Origin: Acidimicrobiia bacterium
Lineage (GTDB): Bacteria > Actinomycetota > Acidimicrobiia > Spongiisociales > UBA11373
NCBI GenBank assembly: GCA_030584185.1
Contig: CP129495.1
Coordinates: 2,039,469-2,103,468 of the forward strand
Length of the DNA stretch: 64,000 nucleotides
Direction: 5' to 3'
Below, piece by piece: positions 23,459 through 31,909 of the stretch. The stretch's first letter is position 1; the number at the start of each line of letters is the position of its first letter. A program made the position numbers and the translations under genes. The notes below the pieces were generated by a model that did not search any database, was not told the origin of the DNA, and saw only the letters and a program-made list of their open reading frames with translations.

Positions 23459-24949
23459 ATGCTCGTGCCTTCCCGGACATTGGTGGGCGTGGAAGACCAG
23501 CCCTGGAGGGATCGGTTGCCGTCGGCGATCCGCCGCATCGGACCTTGGCGGCTGGCCCTGGCGCTCGTCATCGTCTGGTGGGTGTGGAACTTCACCCACA
23601 CGATGCTTCGTACCCATCACGGGTTGGGCACCGGCAACTACGACCTCGGCCTCCACGAGCAGGGGGTATGGCTGCTGTCGCGGTTGGAGGCGCCGTTCGT
23701 GACCCTGATGGGCCGCAACCTGTTCGGCGATCACGCATCCTTCGTGCTGCTCCTGCTGGCGCCGGTCTTCCGGCTGTTCCCGGCGACCGGGACCCTGTTC
23801 TTCGTGCACGTCCTGGCACTCGCTGCAGGCTCCATCCCGGTGTGGCTCCTCGCCAGGCGCCTGCTGCAGAGCGAGGCGGCGGCGACGGTCCTCGCCGTCG
23901 GCTACCTCGCAGGCCCGGCCCCCGGGGGAATCTCCCTGGAGCACTTCCATCCCGACGCCTTCCTTCCCTTCCTGGTGGGGATGGCGATCTGGTTCGCCCA
24001 CGAATCGCGCTGGGCTCCCTACTGGGTGTTCGTCGCCCTGGCGCTGCTCGTGAAAGAGGATGTGGCCCTGGTCATGATCCCGGTGGGCGTCTGGGTGGCC
24101 TGGCGCCGAAACCGGCGGGTGGGCCTGGCCACGGTGGGGGCGTCGGTGGCGGCGTCCGCCGCCGGGATCCTGGTGATCTACGCCCTCACCGGAGTCGCCT
24201 TCCCCAACTCGTGGAGGTTGCCCTTCGGCGGCTTCGCCGGCCTGCTCGCCGCCACCCTCACCCGACCGTGGGAGGTCGTCGCCCATGCCTTCGAGGGCAG
24301 GCGTCTCGACTACCTGTGGCAGCTCACCGCATCGTTCGGCGGGATCTTCCTCAGGGCACCCGAGATCGCCCTCACCTCATCGCTGGTGCTGGCGAGCAAC
24401 CTGTTGAGCACCTTCCCCTACCAGCACGACATCGAGTTCCACTACACGGCGGCGGCGCTTCCCGGTCTCGCCATGGGAACGGTGTACGCCGTGGGACGCT
24501 TCCGGGCGGCGATCAGGCCTTTCGTGCTGGGATTCGTGCTCTCTGCGGCGATGGTCTCGGGATACCTCTGGGGCGACTTCGCCTTCTCGCGGGCTCCGGA
24601 ACTGAACTGGTATCCCGATCACCCGAACGCCGTGGCCGCCAGGGAACTGATCCCCCTGGTTCCCGGGGACTCCTCGGTGGCGGCACATTGGTCGATCACC
24701 CCACACCTGGCTCGCAGGCGGGAGGTCTACATGTTCCCGACGCCGTTCTCCGCCCTGCTCTACGGTCCGCCGGGGATGGCATCACAGCGGGCGCTCGAGG
24801 GGATGAGGCTGCCCCAGGCCGACACCGTGGAGTACGTGTTCATCTCGATCGAGATGGACGAGGAACAGGCGGCGGTGTGGGCGCAAGAGCGGGACGCCTT
24901 CGAACTGGTGGCCGGCAGTGGACCGTGGGAGCTGTGGCGGCGGCGTTGA
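23459..24949 (+). CDS. DUF2079 membrane protein, copy 2 (tandem paralogue)
   Basis: 496 residues, the same length as copy 1, with matching blocks in order: WWVWNFTHTMLRTHHGLGTG, EQGVWLLSRLEAPFVTLMG, RNLFGDHASF, LEHFHPDAFLPFL, LLVKEDVAL, SVAAHWSITPHLARR and EVYMFPTPF. It starts 25 bases after copy 1, so both are probably on one message. The acidic residue pattern around GDH and KEDVAL is kept in both, so both copies are likely active. The N-terminal 20 residues differ completely from copy 1. An ATG is chosen; no ribosome binding site is evident. Confidence 0.83.
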   Translation: MLVPSRTLVGVEDQPWRDRLPSAIRRIGPWRLALALVIVWWVWNFTHTMLRTHHGLGTGNYDLGLHEQGVWLLSRLEAPFVTLMGRNLFGDHASFVLLLLAPVFRLFPATGTLFFVHVLALAAGSIPVWLLARRLLQSEAAATVLAVGYLAGPAPGGISLEHFHPDAFLPFLVGMAIWFAHESRWAPYWVFVALALLVKEDVALVMIPVGVWVAWRRNRRVGLATVGASVAASAAGILVIYALTGVAFPNSWRLPFGGFAGLLAATLTRPWEVVAHAFEGRRLDYLWQLTASFGGIFLRAPEIALTSSLVLASNLLSTFPYQHDIEFHYTAAALPGLAMGTVYAVGRFRAAIRPFVLGFVLSAAMVSGYLWGDFAFSRAPELNWYPDHPNAVAARELIPLVPGDSSVAAHWSITPHLARRREVYMFPTPFSALLYGPPGMASQRALEGMRLPQADTVEYVFISIEMDEEQAAVWAQERDAFELVAGSGPWELWRRR

Positions 24950-24953
24950 CGCC

Positions 24954-25625
24954 TCAGGTGCGGTAGCCGGCCACGAAGGCGGCGATGGCGACGAAATGGG
25001 TGGCTGCGGCGGCGACCACCAGCACGTGAAACGCCTCGTGGTAGGAGAAGACCCGTGGCCACAGGCGGGGCCGCTGCGTCACCAGGAACACCATCCCCAC
25101 CGTGTACATGACCCCGCCCGCCCCGATGAGGATCAGAGCCGTAGCCGGCAGCCGTTGGCCCAGTGGCCAGAGGATGAAGATGGCCAGCCAACCCTGGGTG
25201 GTGGATAGGGCCACCGACACCCAATGACGCCCCACCTTGGTGCGGGCCTTGAGGGCGGCACCGATGGCGACGATGCCCCACTGGATCAGCAGGGTCGCCG
25301 GCCGCAGCCAGCCGTCGAGGACGATCACCGCCAGCGGTGTGAATGTTCCCGCCACCAGCACATGGATCATCGTGTGGTCCAGCTTTTGCATTCGCTTCTT
25401 CCACTTCTCACCCCAGGGGATCGAGTGGTACAGCGACGAGGTGGTGAACAGCGCCACCAGGCTGAGGCCGAAGGCCAGCAGCGAGAGCCGGTGGGCTGCG
25501 GTTCCCGGGCTGAGCACCGTGAGCAGCACTCCGCCGACCAGGAAGGCCAGGGCGGCTCCACCGTGGAGGAAACCGCGTACCGGGTGGGTCATCTTGCCGA
25601 GGCGGGCCCTCTCGTGCGGCTCCAT
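24954..25625 (-). CDS. Hemolysin III family membrane protein (PAQR superfamily)
   Basis: Seven-helix membrane protein of 223 residues. PAQR marks: FTTSSLYHSIPWG (first conserved His), KLDHTMIHVLVAGTFTPL, and the C-terminal SYHEAFHVLVVAAAATHF. Family members (TrhA) affect membrane fluidity and lipid homeostasis; the three His and an Asp form a metal site in PAQR proteins. The ATG at 25625 is supported by TACGGT (25637-25632) ending 6 bases upstream; a longer reading to 25793 overlaps moaA. Convergent with DUF2079 copy 2, only 4 bases apart. Confidence 0.9.
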   Translation of the reverse strand: MEPHERARLGKMTHPVRGFLHGGAALAFLVGGVLLTVLSPGTAAHRLSLLAFGLSLVALFTTSSLYHSIPWGEKWKKRMQKLDHTMIHVLVAGTFTPLAVIVLDGWLRPATLLIQWGIVAIGAALKARTKVGRHWVSVALSTTQGWLAIFILWPLGQRLPATALILIGAGGVMYTVGMVFLVTQRPRLWPRVFSYHEAFHVLVVAAAATHFVAIAAFVAGYRT

Positions 25626-25662
25626 GCGGCAACCGTACCGTCGGGACGGGATTATCGGGGGA

Positions 25663-26669
<1,007 letters not shown>

Positions 26670-26673
<4 letters not shown>

Positions 26674-27479
26674 GAGGCCTCTGTGTACCGCAGATGGGAG
26701 ACCACGGTGCCGCGCTCGTCGAGGAGCAGGGCGATGTCGCCCTGATTGCCCCACACCGGCTCCTCGGAGCACCAGTAGAGGTCGGTGGGCGTCGGGGTCC
26801 CACAGCCGGATCGGACCAACACCGTGGCACCCGACTCCAGGACGAACCCGCTCGGAAACCGGAAGCGGTGGCTGGAGGTTCCGTCGCGCAGCACCCATCC
26901 GGTGAGGTCGATCGGCGGCCCGCCGTTGGTGACGGCGGCGAACTCTGCATTGGGGCTGTCCTCGTCGCGACCCGGCGGGTCTGCCTCGACGCTCCACACC
27001 CGCACATCGGGAAGGGGGATGGTCGCCCCACAGGCGTCTTCGGCCCACATGCCCAGCCGGCGCTCCGCCGCCTCGGACTCGGCCGCAAGGAACTCGGCGG
27101 CTCGGGGATGACCGAGGGTGGCGATGGCCGAGCCGCTCTGGATCGCCGACAGGTTGAGGTCGGTGTCGCCCGAGGTGGCGAACGACAGGATCCGTCCGAA
27201 CCTGTCTCTTTCGGGTCCGACCAGACCGATGGAGCTGGCGATCGCTGCCTGAAGATTCTGTGCCGAGCGGTCGGCATGACACTCGCCTCGTTCCGGGGCG
27301 TCGATTCCGATCAGGCGAACCCGCTCTTCGATCCCGTCGATCTCGACCAGCAGGGAGTCGCCGTCTTCCACGCGCACCAGGGAAGCCACCTGATCGGCGG
27401 CACGGGGAACGGTGGAGGCGGTCGGGGCGGCACCGGCGGAACACGCCGCCACCAGGACGAAGACGGCGGTCGACCTCAT
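26670..27479 (-). CDS. Putative lipoprotein: thermonuclease (SNase) domain plus lamin-tail domain
   Basis: Exported protein of 269 residues. A short signal with lipobox VAAC (Cys13) precedes a staphylococcal-nuclease fold at about 30-150: VRVEDGDSLLVEIDGIEERVRLIGIDAPE, a HADRSAQ segment and DRFGRILSF with the conserved Arg. The C-terminal 110 residues form a lamin-tail (LTD) beta-sandwich with IDLTGWVLRDG and RFRFPSGFVLESG. SNase-LTD fusions are known in exported bacterial nucleases. TAGCGT (27491-27486) ends 6 bases before the ATG. It is translationally coupled to moaA, which is odd. Confidence 0.82.
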
Positions 27480-27529
27480 CGGGCGACGCTACCGCATCGG
27501 CGGCCGGACCCCACACCGTGGCACCTGAC

Positions 27530-27546
27530 GGCGACGCCGGCGGCGT
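27530..27546. repeat. 17-base palindromic repeat, copy B
   Basis: Identical to 20230-20246. It lies in the 116-base gap between the divergent lipoprotein and hydrolase genes. Confidence 0.35.
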
Positions 27547-27595
27547 ACCCGGACGACCTCTGGCAGAATCCGGGCCTCAGGCGAGGAGATCGGTG

Positions 27596-28399
27596 ATGCC
27601 TCAGGTGCGGGTCAACGGGAACATGCTGTACTACCGCGAGATCGGAGAGGGTCCGGCGGCGTTGTTCGTGCACGGCTTTCCTCTCGATCACGGGGTGTGG
27701 CTCGACCAGATGCGCGGCCTCGCCCACGTCCGGCGCTGCATCGCCCCGGACCTCAGGGGATTCGGGCGATCCGATCCGGTGGTCGACCAGACGCTCACGA
27801 TGGAGATGCTCGCCGACGACCTGATCCAGGTCGTCGAGGCGCTGCGGATCGGACCGGTCGACCTGGTCGCCCTCTCGATGGGCGGTTACGTGGCCCTGGC
27901 ACTGTTGGAGTTGCGTCCCGACCTGGTCCGCTCGGTGGCCTTGGTGGCCACCCGGGCTGGTGCCGACGGCGTGGAGGCGCGGGCGGGGCGCGACGCAATG
28001 GCCGCCCGGATCCTCGACGGCGGGCGTGCCTCGCTCGCCGACGAGCTGATGCAGGTCCTCCTCGGCCGCGATCCGACGCGACTTGCCCAGGCCCGGCTGC
28101 GGTCGATGGTGGAGTCGACCCGGTACGAGACCCTGCTCGGAGCCATCGAGGGGATGAAGGAGCGCCGTGACCGCCGCACCGTCCTCGGCAGGATCACCGT
28201 GCCCGCCGCCGTCATCGCGGGCGATGAGGACCGCCTGATCTCGCTCGACGAGATCAGGGAGCTTGCCGCAGGCATTCCCGGCGCCAGATTGGTGATCGTG
28301 CCCGGGAGCGGGCATCTGGTGCCGATCGAACACCCGGAGCCGGTCAGCCAGGCCCTCCTGGAGCTGTTTCAGGGCCGCAAGGTGGTCTGGCCCCGCTGA
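27596..28399 (+). CDS. Alpha/beta hydrolase
   Basis: 267-residue hydrolase of the fold used by esterases, C-C hydrolases and haloperoxidase-like proteins. Oxyanion region FVHGFPLDHG near residue 24, nucleophile Ser in ALSMGGYVA near 93, Asp in IAGDEDRLIS near 210 and His in GSGHLVPIEHPE near 240 are all in place. A helical lid lies at about 130-190. GAGGAG 8 bases before the ATG sets the start. Substrate not predictable; it stands alone between two minus-strand genes. Confidence 0.9.
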   Translation: MPQVRVNGNMLYYREIGEGPAALFVHGFPLDHGVWLDQMRGLAHVRRCIAPDLRGFGRSDPVVDQTLTMEMLADDLIQVVEALRIGPVDLVALSMGGYVALALLELRPDLVRSVALVATRAGADGVEARAGRDAMAARILDGGRASLADELMQVLLGRDPTRLAQARLRSMVESTRYETLLGAIEGMKERRDRRTVLGRITVPAAVIAGDEDRLISLDEIRELAAGIPGARLVIVPGSGHLVPIEHPEPVSQALLELFQGRKVVWPR

Positions 28400-28423
28400 G
28401 CGAAGGTGCGGCCCTGAGCCCTG

Positions 28424-29776
28424 TCAGCCGGCCGAGTCGGCCTCGAATCCCCAGCGCAGCCGGCTGGCTCGCGCCTCTTCGACGTCGACCCGACTCAGCA
28501 GGAGGCCGCCGACCACGAAGAACACGACCAGGGACAGGATGGCCCCTCGTGACGAGCCGGTGATGCGATTCACGGCGAAGAAGATGAACGGGCCGATGAT
28601 CGCCGAGAACTTCTCGAAGACGGCGAAGAAGCCGTAGAACTCGGCGGACGCCGCCTCCGGGATCATGGAGCCGTACAGCGAGCGGCTCAGCGCCTGGGTG
28701 CCTCCCAGCACCAGCCCGATCAGCCCGGCGAGGACGAAGAACGGGGCCGGCTGCCCGGCAGGGATGAAGAAGCCCCAGGCGAGCACTGCGCTCCACAGCG
28801 ATATGGAGAGCAGGATCGCCGGCTTGGTGCCGTACCGGCCGGCAAGCCTGCCGAAGGCCAGGGCGCCGGCGACCGCTATCGCCTGGACCATCAGTATTCC
28901 CAGGGCCAGGGTCTCGGTCTCCAGGTCGAGGGTCTCCTTGGCGTAGAAGGGGGCGATGGCGATCACAGTCTGCACGCCGTCGTTGTAGAGGATGAAGGCG
29001 ATCACGAACCGCAGGATCTGCTTGAACTCGCCGAGGCGCTTCGTGGTGGCGATGGTTCGCCTCACCCCTACGGTGAGGTAGGCCAGTGGACGCGGCCTGG
29101 CGGCGAGGTCGACCGGCAATGGCTGTGCCACGCCGGTCTCGCCGAGATGGGAGATGGCGAACAGGCCGAAGCCGAGCCACCAGAGCCCGGCGAAGCCCAT
29201 TCCGATCCTGGCGGCGTCGATCTCGGCCAGACCCAGGTCCTCGTGGAACATGAGCATGATGAGGACGAGCAAGAAGTTGAGACCGCCCCCCATGTACCCG
29301 AAGGCGAAGCCCTTCGACGAGACCCGGTCGATGGTGTCGGGAGTGGTGATGTCGGGGAGGAACCCGTCATAGAAGACGATGGATCCGACGAATCCGGTCT
29401 GGGCGAGCAGGAAGAGGATGATCGCCAGCACCACGTCACCGGTTCCGATGAAGTACATGGAGGTGGCGAACACGGCGCCGAAGACGGCGAAGGCCCGCAT
29501 GAACCTCTTCTTGGAGGCGGAGAAGTCGGCGATCGCCCCGAGCACAGGGCTGACCAGGAACACCAGGACCGCTCCGAAGCCGATCAGCAGGCTGCCCAGC
29601 TGTTCTCCGTCGACGACGAACCCGAAGAGGCGGTAGCCCTCTGCGGGGACGATCTCGTCGACGAGGAGGGCTGGGAAGAGAACGGCCACCGTGGTGGTGG
29701 TGTACGCCGAGTTCGCCCAGTCGTACAGCGCCCAACCGCGGATCGTGCGCCGGTCGTTCTTCGGTTGGGACGGCAT
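28424..29776 (-). CDS. MFS transporter, UMF1/Atg22-like family (second copy)
   Basis: 450 residues, about 12 helices. Helix 1 carries RGWALYDWANSAYTTTTV, the Atg22-type signature, followed by SPVLGAIADFSASKKRFM, FYDGFLPDI and FAFGYMGGGLNF. The ATG at 29776 is preferred to a TTG at 29785, because TAGGGT (29790-29785) ends 8 bases before it. It differs enough from the protein at 18928-20211 to be an older paralogue and not a recent duplicate. Transported compound unknown. Confidence 0.88.
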   Translation of the reverse strand: MPSQPKNDRRTIRGWALYDWANSAYTTTTVAVLFPALLVDEIVPAEGYRLFGFVVDGEQLGSLLIGFGAVLVFLVSPVLGAIADFSASKKRFMRAFAVFGAVFATSMYFIGTGDVVLAIILFLLAQTGFVGSIVFYDGFLPDITTPDTIDRVSSKGFAFGYMGGGLNFLLVLIMLMFHEDLGLAEIDAARIGMGFAGLWWLGFGLFAISHLGETGVAQPLPVDLAARPRPLAYLTVGVRRTIATTKRLGEFKQILRFVIAFILYNDGVQTVIAIAPFYAKETLDLETETLALGILMVQAIAVAGALAFGRLAGRYGTKPAILLSISLWSAVLAWGFFIPAGQPAPFFVLAGLIGLVLGGTQALSRSLYGSMIPEAASAEFYGFFAVFEKFSAIIGPFIFFAVNRITGSSRGAILSLVVFFVVGGLLLSRVDVEEARASRLRWGFEADSAG

Positions 29777-29860
29777 CGGCCGCAACCCTAGGCGGTCGCG
29801 AAGCGCCGCGTCGTGCTCGCCGATGCGACCGGATGTCCCGGTTGTGGTCCCTGTCCACTT

Positions 29861-29962
29861 GGGACCTTCGGGTCCCTTGTCGGTGCCGTGTAGCCCTGGC
29901 GCGGCCAGCGGTCATCCAGCATCTTGTGAGCAGTTTCACGAGCCACCCCCGCCGGGGGTGGC
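29861..29962 (+). promoter_or_regulatory. Two hairpins upstream of the small membrane protein gene
   Basis: GGGACC-TTCG-GGTCCC (29861-29876) is a 6-bp stem with a UUCG tetraloop followed by TTGT. GCCACCCCC-GCC-GGGGGTGGC (29942-29962) is a 9-bp stem that ends 22 bases before the ATG at 29985. They could be a transcript leader structure, or the first could be a terminator. The promoter is not clear. Confidence 0.4.
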
Positions 29963-29984
29963 GATCGAAGGGAAAGGGAAAGCA

Positions 29985-30557
29985 ATGACTGTCACCCTGG
30001 AGCGGAAGCCCTCGGAGGTCGAGGAGCGGATTCCCCCGCTTCCCGAGCTGAGGGGTCTCTCGCCGCGACGGAGCCTGCTGCTCCTGGTGGCCGGCGTCCT
30101 GGCCATCACGGTCGGGCTCGGATCGGTCATCGGCGGAGCGGTCGGAATCGTGTACACGTGGGGACAGGCGGTCGAGCAGGGGATCGTCACCCCCGAAGAC
30201 GCCTCCATCCCCAACACGCCGGTGCGCGGCCCGTTCACGATGAAGGCGCAGGCCGACATCATCGAGCATCACCAGCTCGATAGGACCGGCGGCCTCTACT
30301 ACGCCGAGATGCCCCGTCAGGTGCAGGCGACGGATGCCGATGGCACCCTGCTGTTCGACGACACCGGAGAACCGGTGATGGTCAACAACGACGCCCGCAC
30401 CTCATGGATCACCGCCACGACTCTGACCACGGTCCTCAACCTGGGGATCATGGCCTACGCCCTTGGCGCCTTCGCCATCGTCGTCGGCCTCTCGCTGCTG
30501 GCATCCGGGATCGTGTTCCTGGTGCTTCGCCGCACACTGGCGGCAGCGCCCGCCTGA
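29985..30557 (+). CDS. Small membrane protein with an extracytoplasmic domain, 190 aa
   Basis: Unrecognised by function. Two transmembrane helices, at about residues 32-57 (LLLLVAGVLAITVGLGSVIGG) and 156-182, enclose a roughly 95-residue polar domain that contains FTMKAQADIIEHHQL, TGGLYYAEM and DDTGEPVMVNND. Similar two-helix proteins in other actinobacteria are often mislabelled as ring-opening dioxygenases; nothing here supports that. GGGAAAGGGAAAG precedes the ATG. A strong terminator hairpin follows 20 bases after the stop, so it is probably a single-gene transcript. Confidence 0.75.
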   Translation: MTVTLERKPSEVEERIPPLPELRGLSPRRSLLLLVAGVLAITVGLGSVIGGAVGIVYTWGQAVEQGIVTPEDASIPNTPVRGPFTMKAQADIIEHHQLDRTGGLYYAEMPRQVQATDADGTLLFDDTGEPVMVNNDARTSWITATTLTTVLNLGIMAYALGAFAIVVGLSLLASGIVFLVLRRTLAAAPA

Positions 30558-30576
30558 GTGCCCATCGCCGGATCGA

Positions 30577-30608
30577 GTTGGGACCCCGGGTCCGCCCGGG
30601 GTCCCAAC
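30577..30608 (+). terminator. Strong I-shaped terminator
   Basis: A perfect 14-bp stem (GTTGGGACCCCGGG with CCCGGGGTCCCAAC) and a 4-base loop TCCG begin 20 bases after the stop of the small membrane protein gene. No T-run follows. This is the most stable simple hairpin in the window and separates that gene from the racemase promoter. Confidence 0.8.
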
Positions 30609-30663
30609 GTCTGGTGCGCGAGGTGGTCTGGCGGGAGGTCGTGCCGGGTTAGGATCGCCGGGC

Positions 30664-30729
30664 ATGAGGCGGCGCACCCAGCAATCGCCCTCGCCGGGCT
30701 GGGTGGTTCCATCCGGGACCCCGGCGTGA
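30664..30729 (+). CDS. Candidate leaderless mini-ORF (21 codons) coupled to the racemase gene
   Basis: TAGGAT (30650-30655) ends 8 bases before an ATG at 30664. The peptide starts MRRRTQQSPSPGW and its TGA overlaps the racemase GTG (GTGA). The racemase start itself has no ribosome binding site apart from Gly codons inside this mini-ORF. Leaderless initiation here, with reinitiation at the overlap, would explain how the racemase is translated. Confidence 0.45.
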   Translation: MRRRTQQSPSPGWVVPSGTPA

Positions 30730-31880
30730 CCGGGCCCCTCGCCGGGACCCTCGTGGTCGAGGTCGCCGCCATCGGTCCGGCCCCGTTCGCCTCCATGGTC
30801 CTCGCCGACCTGGGCGCCGGCGTGATCCGTCTCGAGAGGCCCGACGCGGTGGGCGACCCCCGGACCGACCCTCTCCTGCGAAGCCGGGCGGCGGTGATAG
30901 GGCTCGACCTGAAGGCGCCCGGCGGGGTCGAGCGCGCCCTGAGCCTCATCGACCACGCCGACGTGCTCATCGAAGGGTTCCGCCCCGGAGTCGCCGAGCG
31001 GCTCGGCATCGGCCCCGAAGACTGCTTGTCGCGCAACCGGCGGCTGATCTACGGGAGGATGACCGGCTGGGGTCAGACCGGGCCTCGATCCGGAGAGGCG
31101 GGCCATGACATCGACTACGTCGCCGTCGCCGGGGCCCTCCACCCGATCGGACCCTCCGCCGAGCCTCCTCCACCGCCCCTCAATCTGGTCGGTGACTTCG
31201 GCGGGGGTGGAATGCTGCTGGTGGTGGGGGTACTCGCCGCCCTCTTGGAACGGGGGCGATCGGGTCGAGGCCAGGTCGTCGACGCCGCCATGGTGGACGG
31301 GGCCGCTCTTCTCACCACGATGATCCACGGGATGGCCGCCACGGGGCTGTGGTCGGATGAGCGTCAGGACAACCTCCTCGACGGTGCCGCTCCCTTCTAC
31401 CGCTGCTACCGGACCTCGGATGGGCGGTTCATGGCGGTGGGGGCACTCGAGCCCAGGTTCTACGCCGAACTGCTCGATGGCCTCGGCCTGGCGGAGGCGG
31501 GCCTTCCCGCCCAGTACGACCGTTCGGGGTGGCCGGTTCTCGCCCAACGGTTCGCCGAGGTGTTCTCCGGCAGGACTCGATCCGAGTGGACCGCCGTCTT
31601 CGAGGGAGGCGACGCCTGTGTCGCACCAGTCCTCGCCCTCTCGGAGGCGCCGGTCGATCCCCACATGGTGCAGCGCAACGCCTTCGTCTCGGTGGAGGGC
31701 GTGTTGCAGCCTGCCCCCGCTCCGCGCTTCTCCAGGACGCCCGCAGCTGGTCCGGCGGCGCCCGTCTCCGGTGCCGCCGCCGTCGGGGCCCTGCGGGCGA
31801 TCGGTCTCACCGATGACGAGGTGGCCGTGGTGATGGGCGAGAAGAGTCCGGGCCCCTCGACGGGTAGATTCCCCGAATGA
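30726..31880 (+). CDS. Alpha-methylacyl-CoA racemase (CaiB/BaiF CoA-transferase family)
   Basis: Epimerises 2-methylacyl-CoA thioesters so that branched fatty acids can enter beta-oxidation. 384 residues. His127 (GHDIDYV), Asp157 (NLVGDFGGGGM) and Glu242 (GALEPRFY) match His126, Asp156 and Glu241 of the mycobacterial racemase with a constant offset of one, and the GDFGGGGM block is typical of racemases and not of formyl-CoA transferases. GTG start at 30726. Its stop overlaps the mini-ORF that precedes the antiporter gene. Confidence 0.9.
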   Translation: MTGPLAGTLVVEVAAIGPAPFASMVLADLGAGVIRLERPDAVGDPRTDPLLRSRAAVIGLDLKAPGGVERALSLIDHADVLIEGFRPGVAERLGIGPEDCLSRNRRLIYGRMTGWGQTGPRSGEAGHDIDYVAVAGALHPIGPSAEPPPPPLNLVGDFGGGGMLLVVGVLAALLERGRSGRGQVVDAAMVDGAALLTTMIHGMAATGLWSDERQDNLLDGAAPFYRCYRTSDGRFMAVGALEPRFYAELLDGLGLAEAGLPAQYDRSGWPVLAQRFAEVFSGRTRSEWTAVFEGGDACVAPVLALSEAPVDPHMVQRNAFVSVEGVLQPAPAPRFSRTPAAGPAAPVSGAAAVGALRAIGLTDDEVAVVMGEKSPGPSTGRFPE

Positions 31881-31909
31881 GCCAGACCGCTGCGACCTCA
31901 TGGCCCTGA
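31877..31909 (+). CDS. Candidate leaderless mini-ORF (10 codons) bridging racemase and antiporter genes
   Basis: TAGATT (31865-31870) ends 6 bases before an ATG at 31877 whose TGA-containing overlap is the racemase stop. The peptide MSQTAATSWP runs over the antiporter ATG (31900) in another frame and stops at 31907-31909. The antiporter ATG has no ribosome binding site. The mini-ORF could therefore receive ribosomes either from a leaderless message or from the racemase and pass them on. Confidence 0.45.
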   Translation: MSQTAATSWP

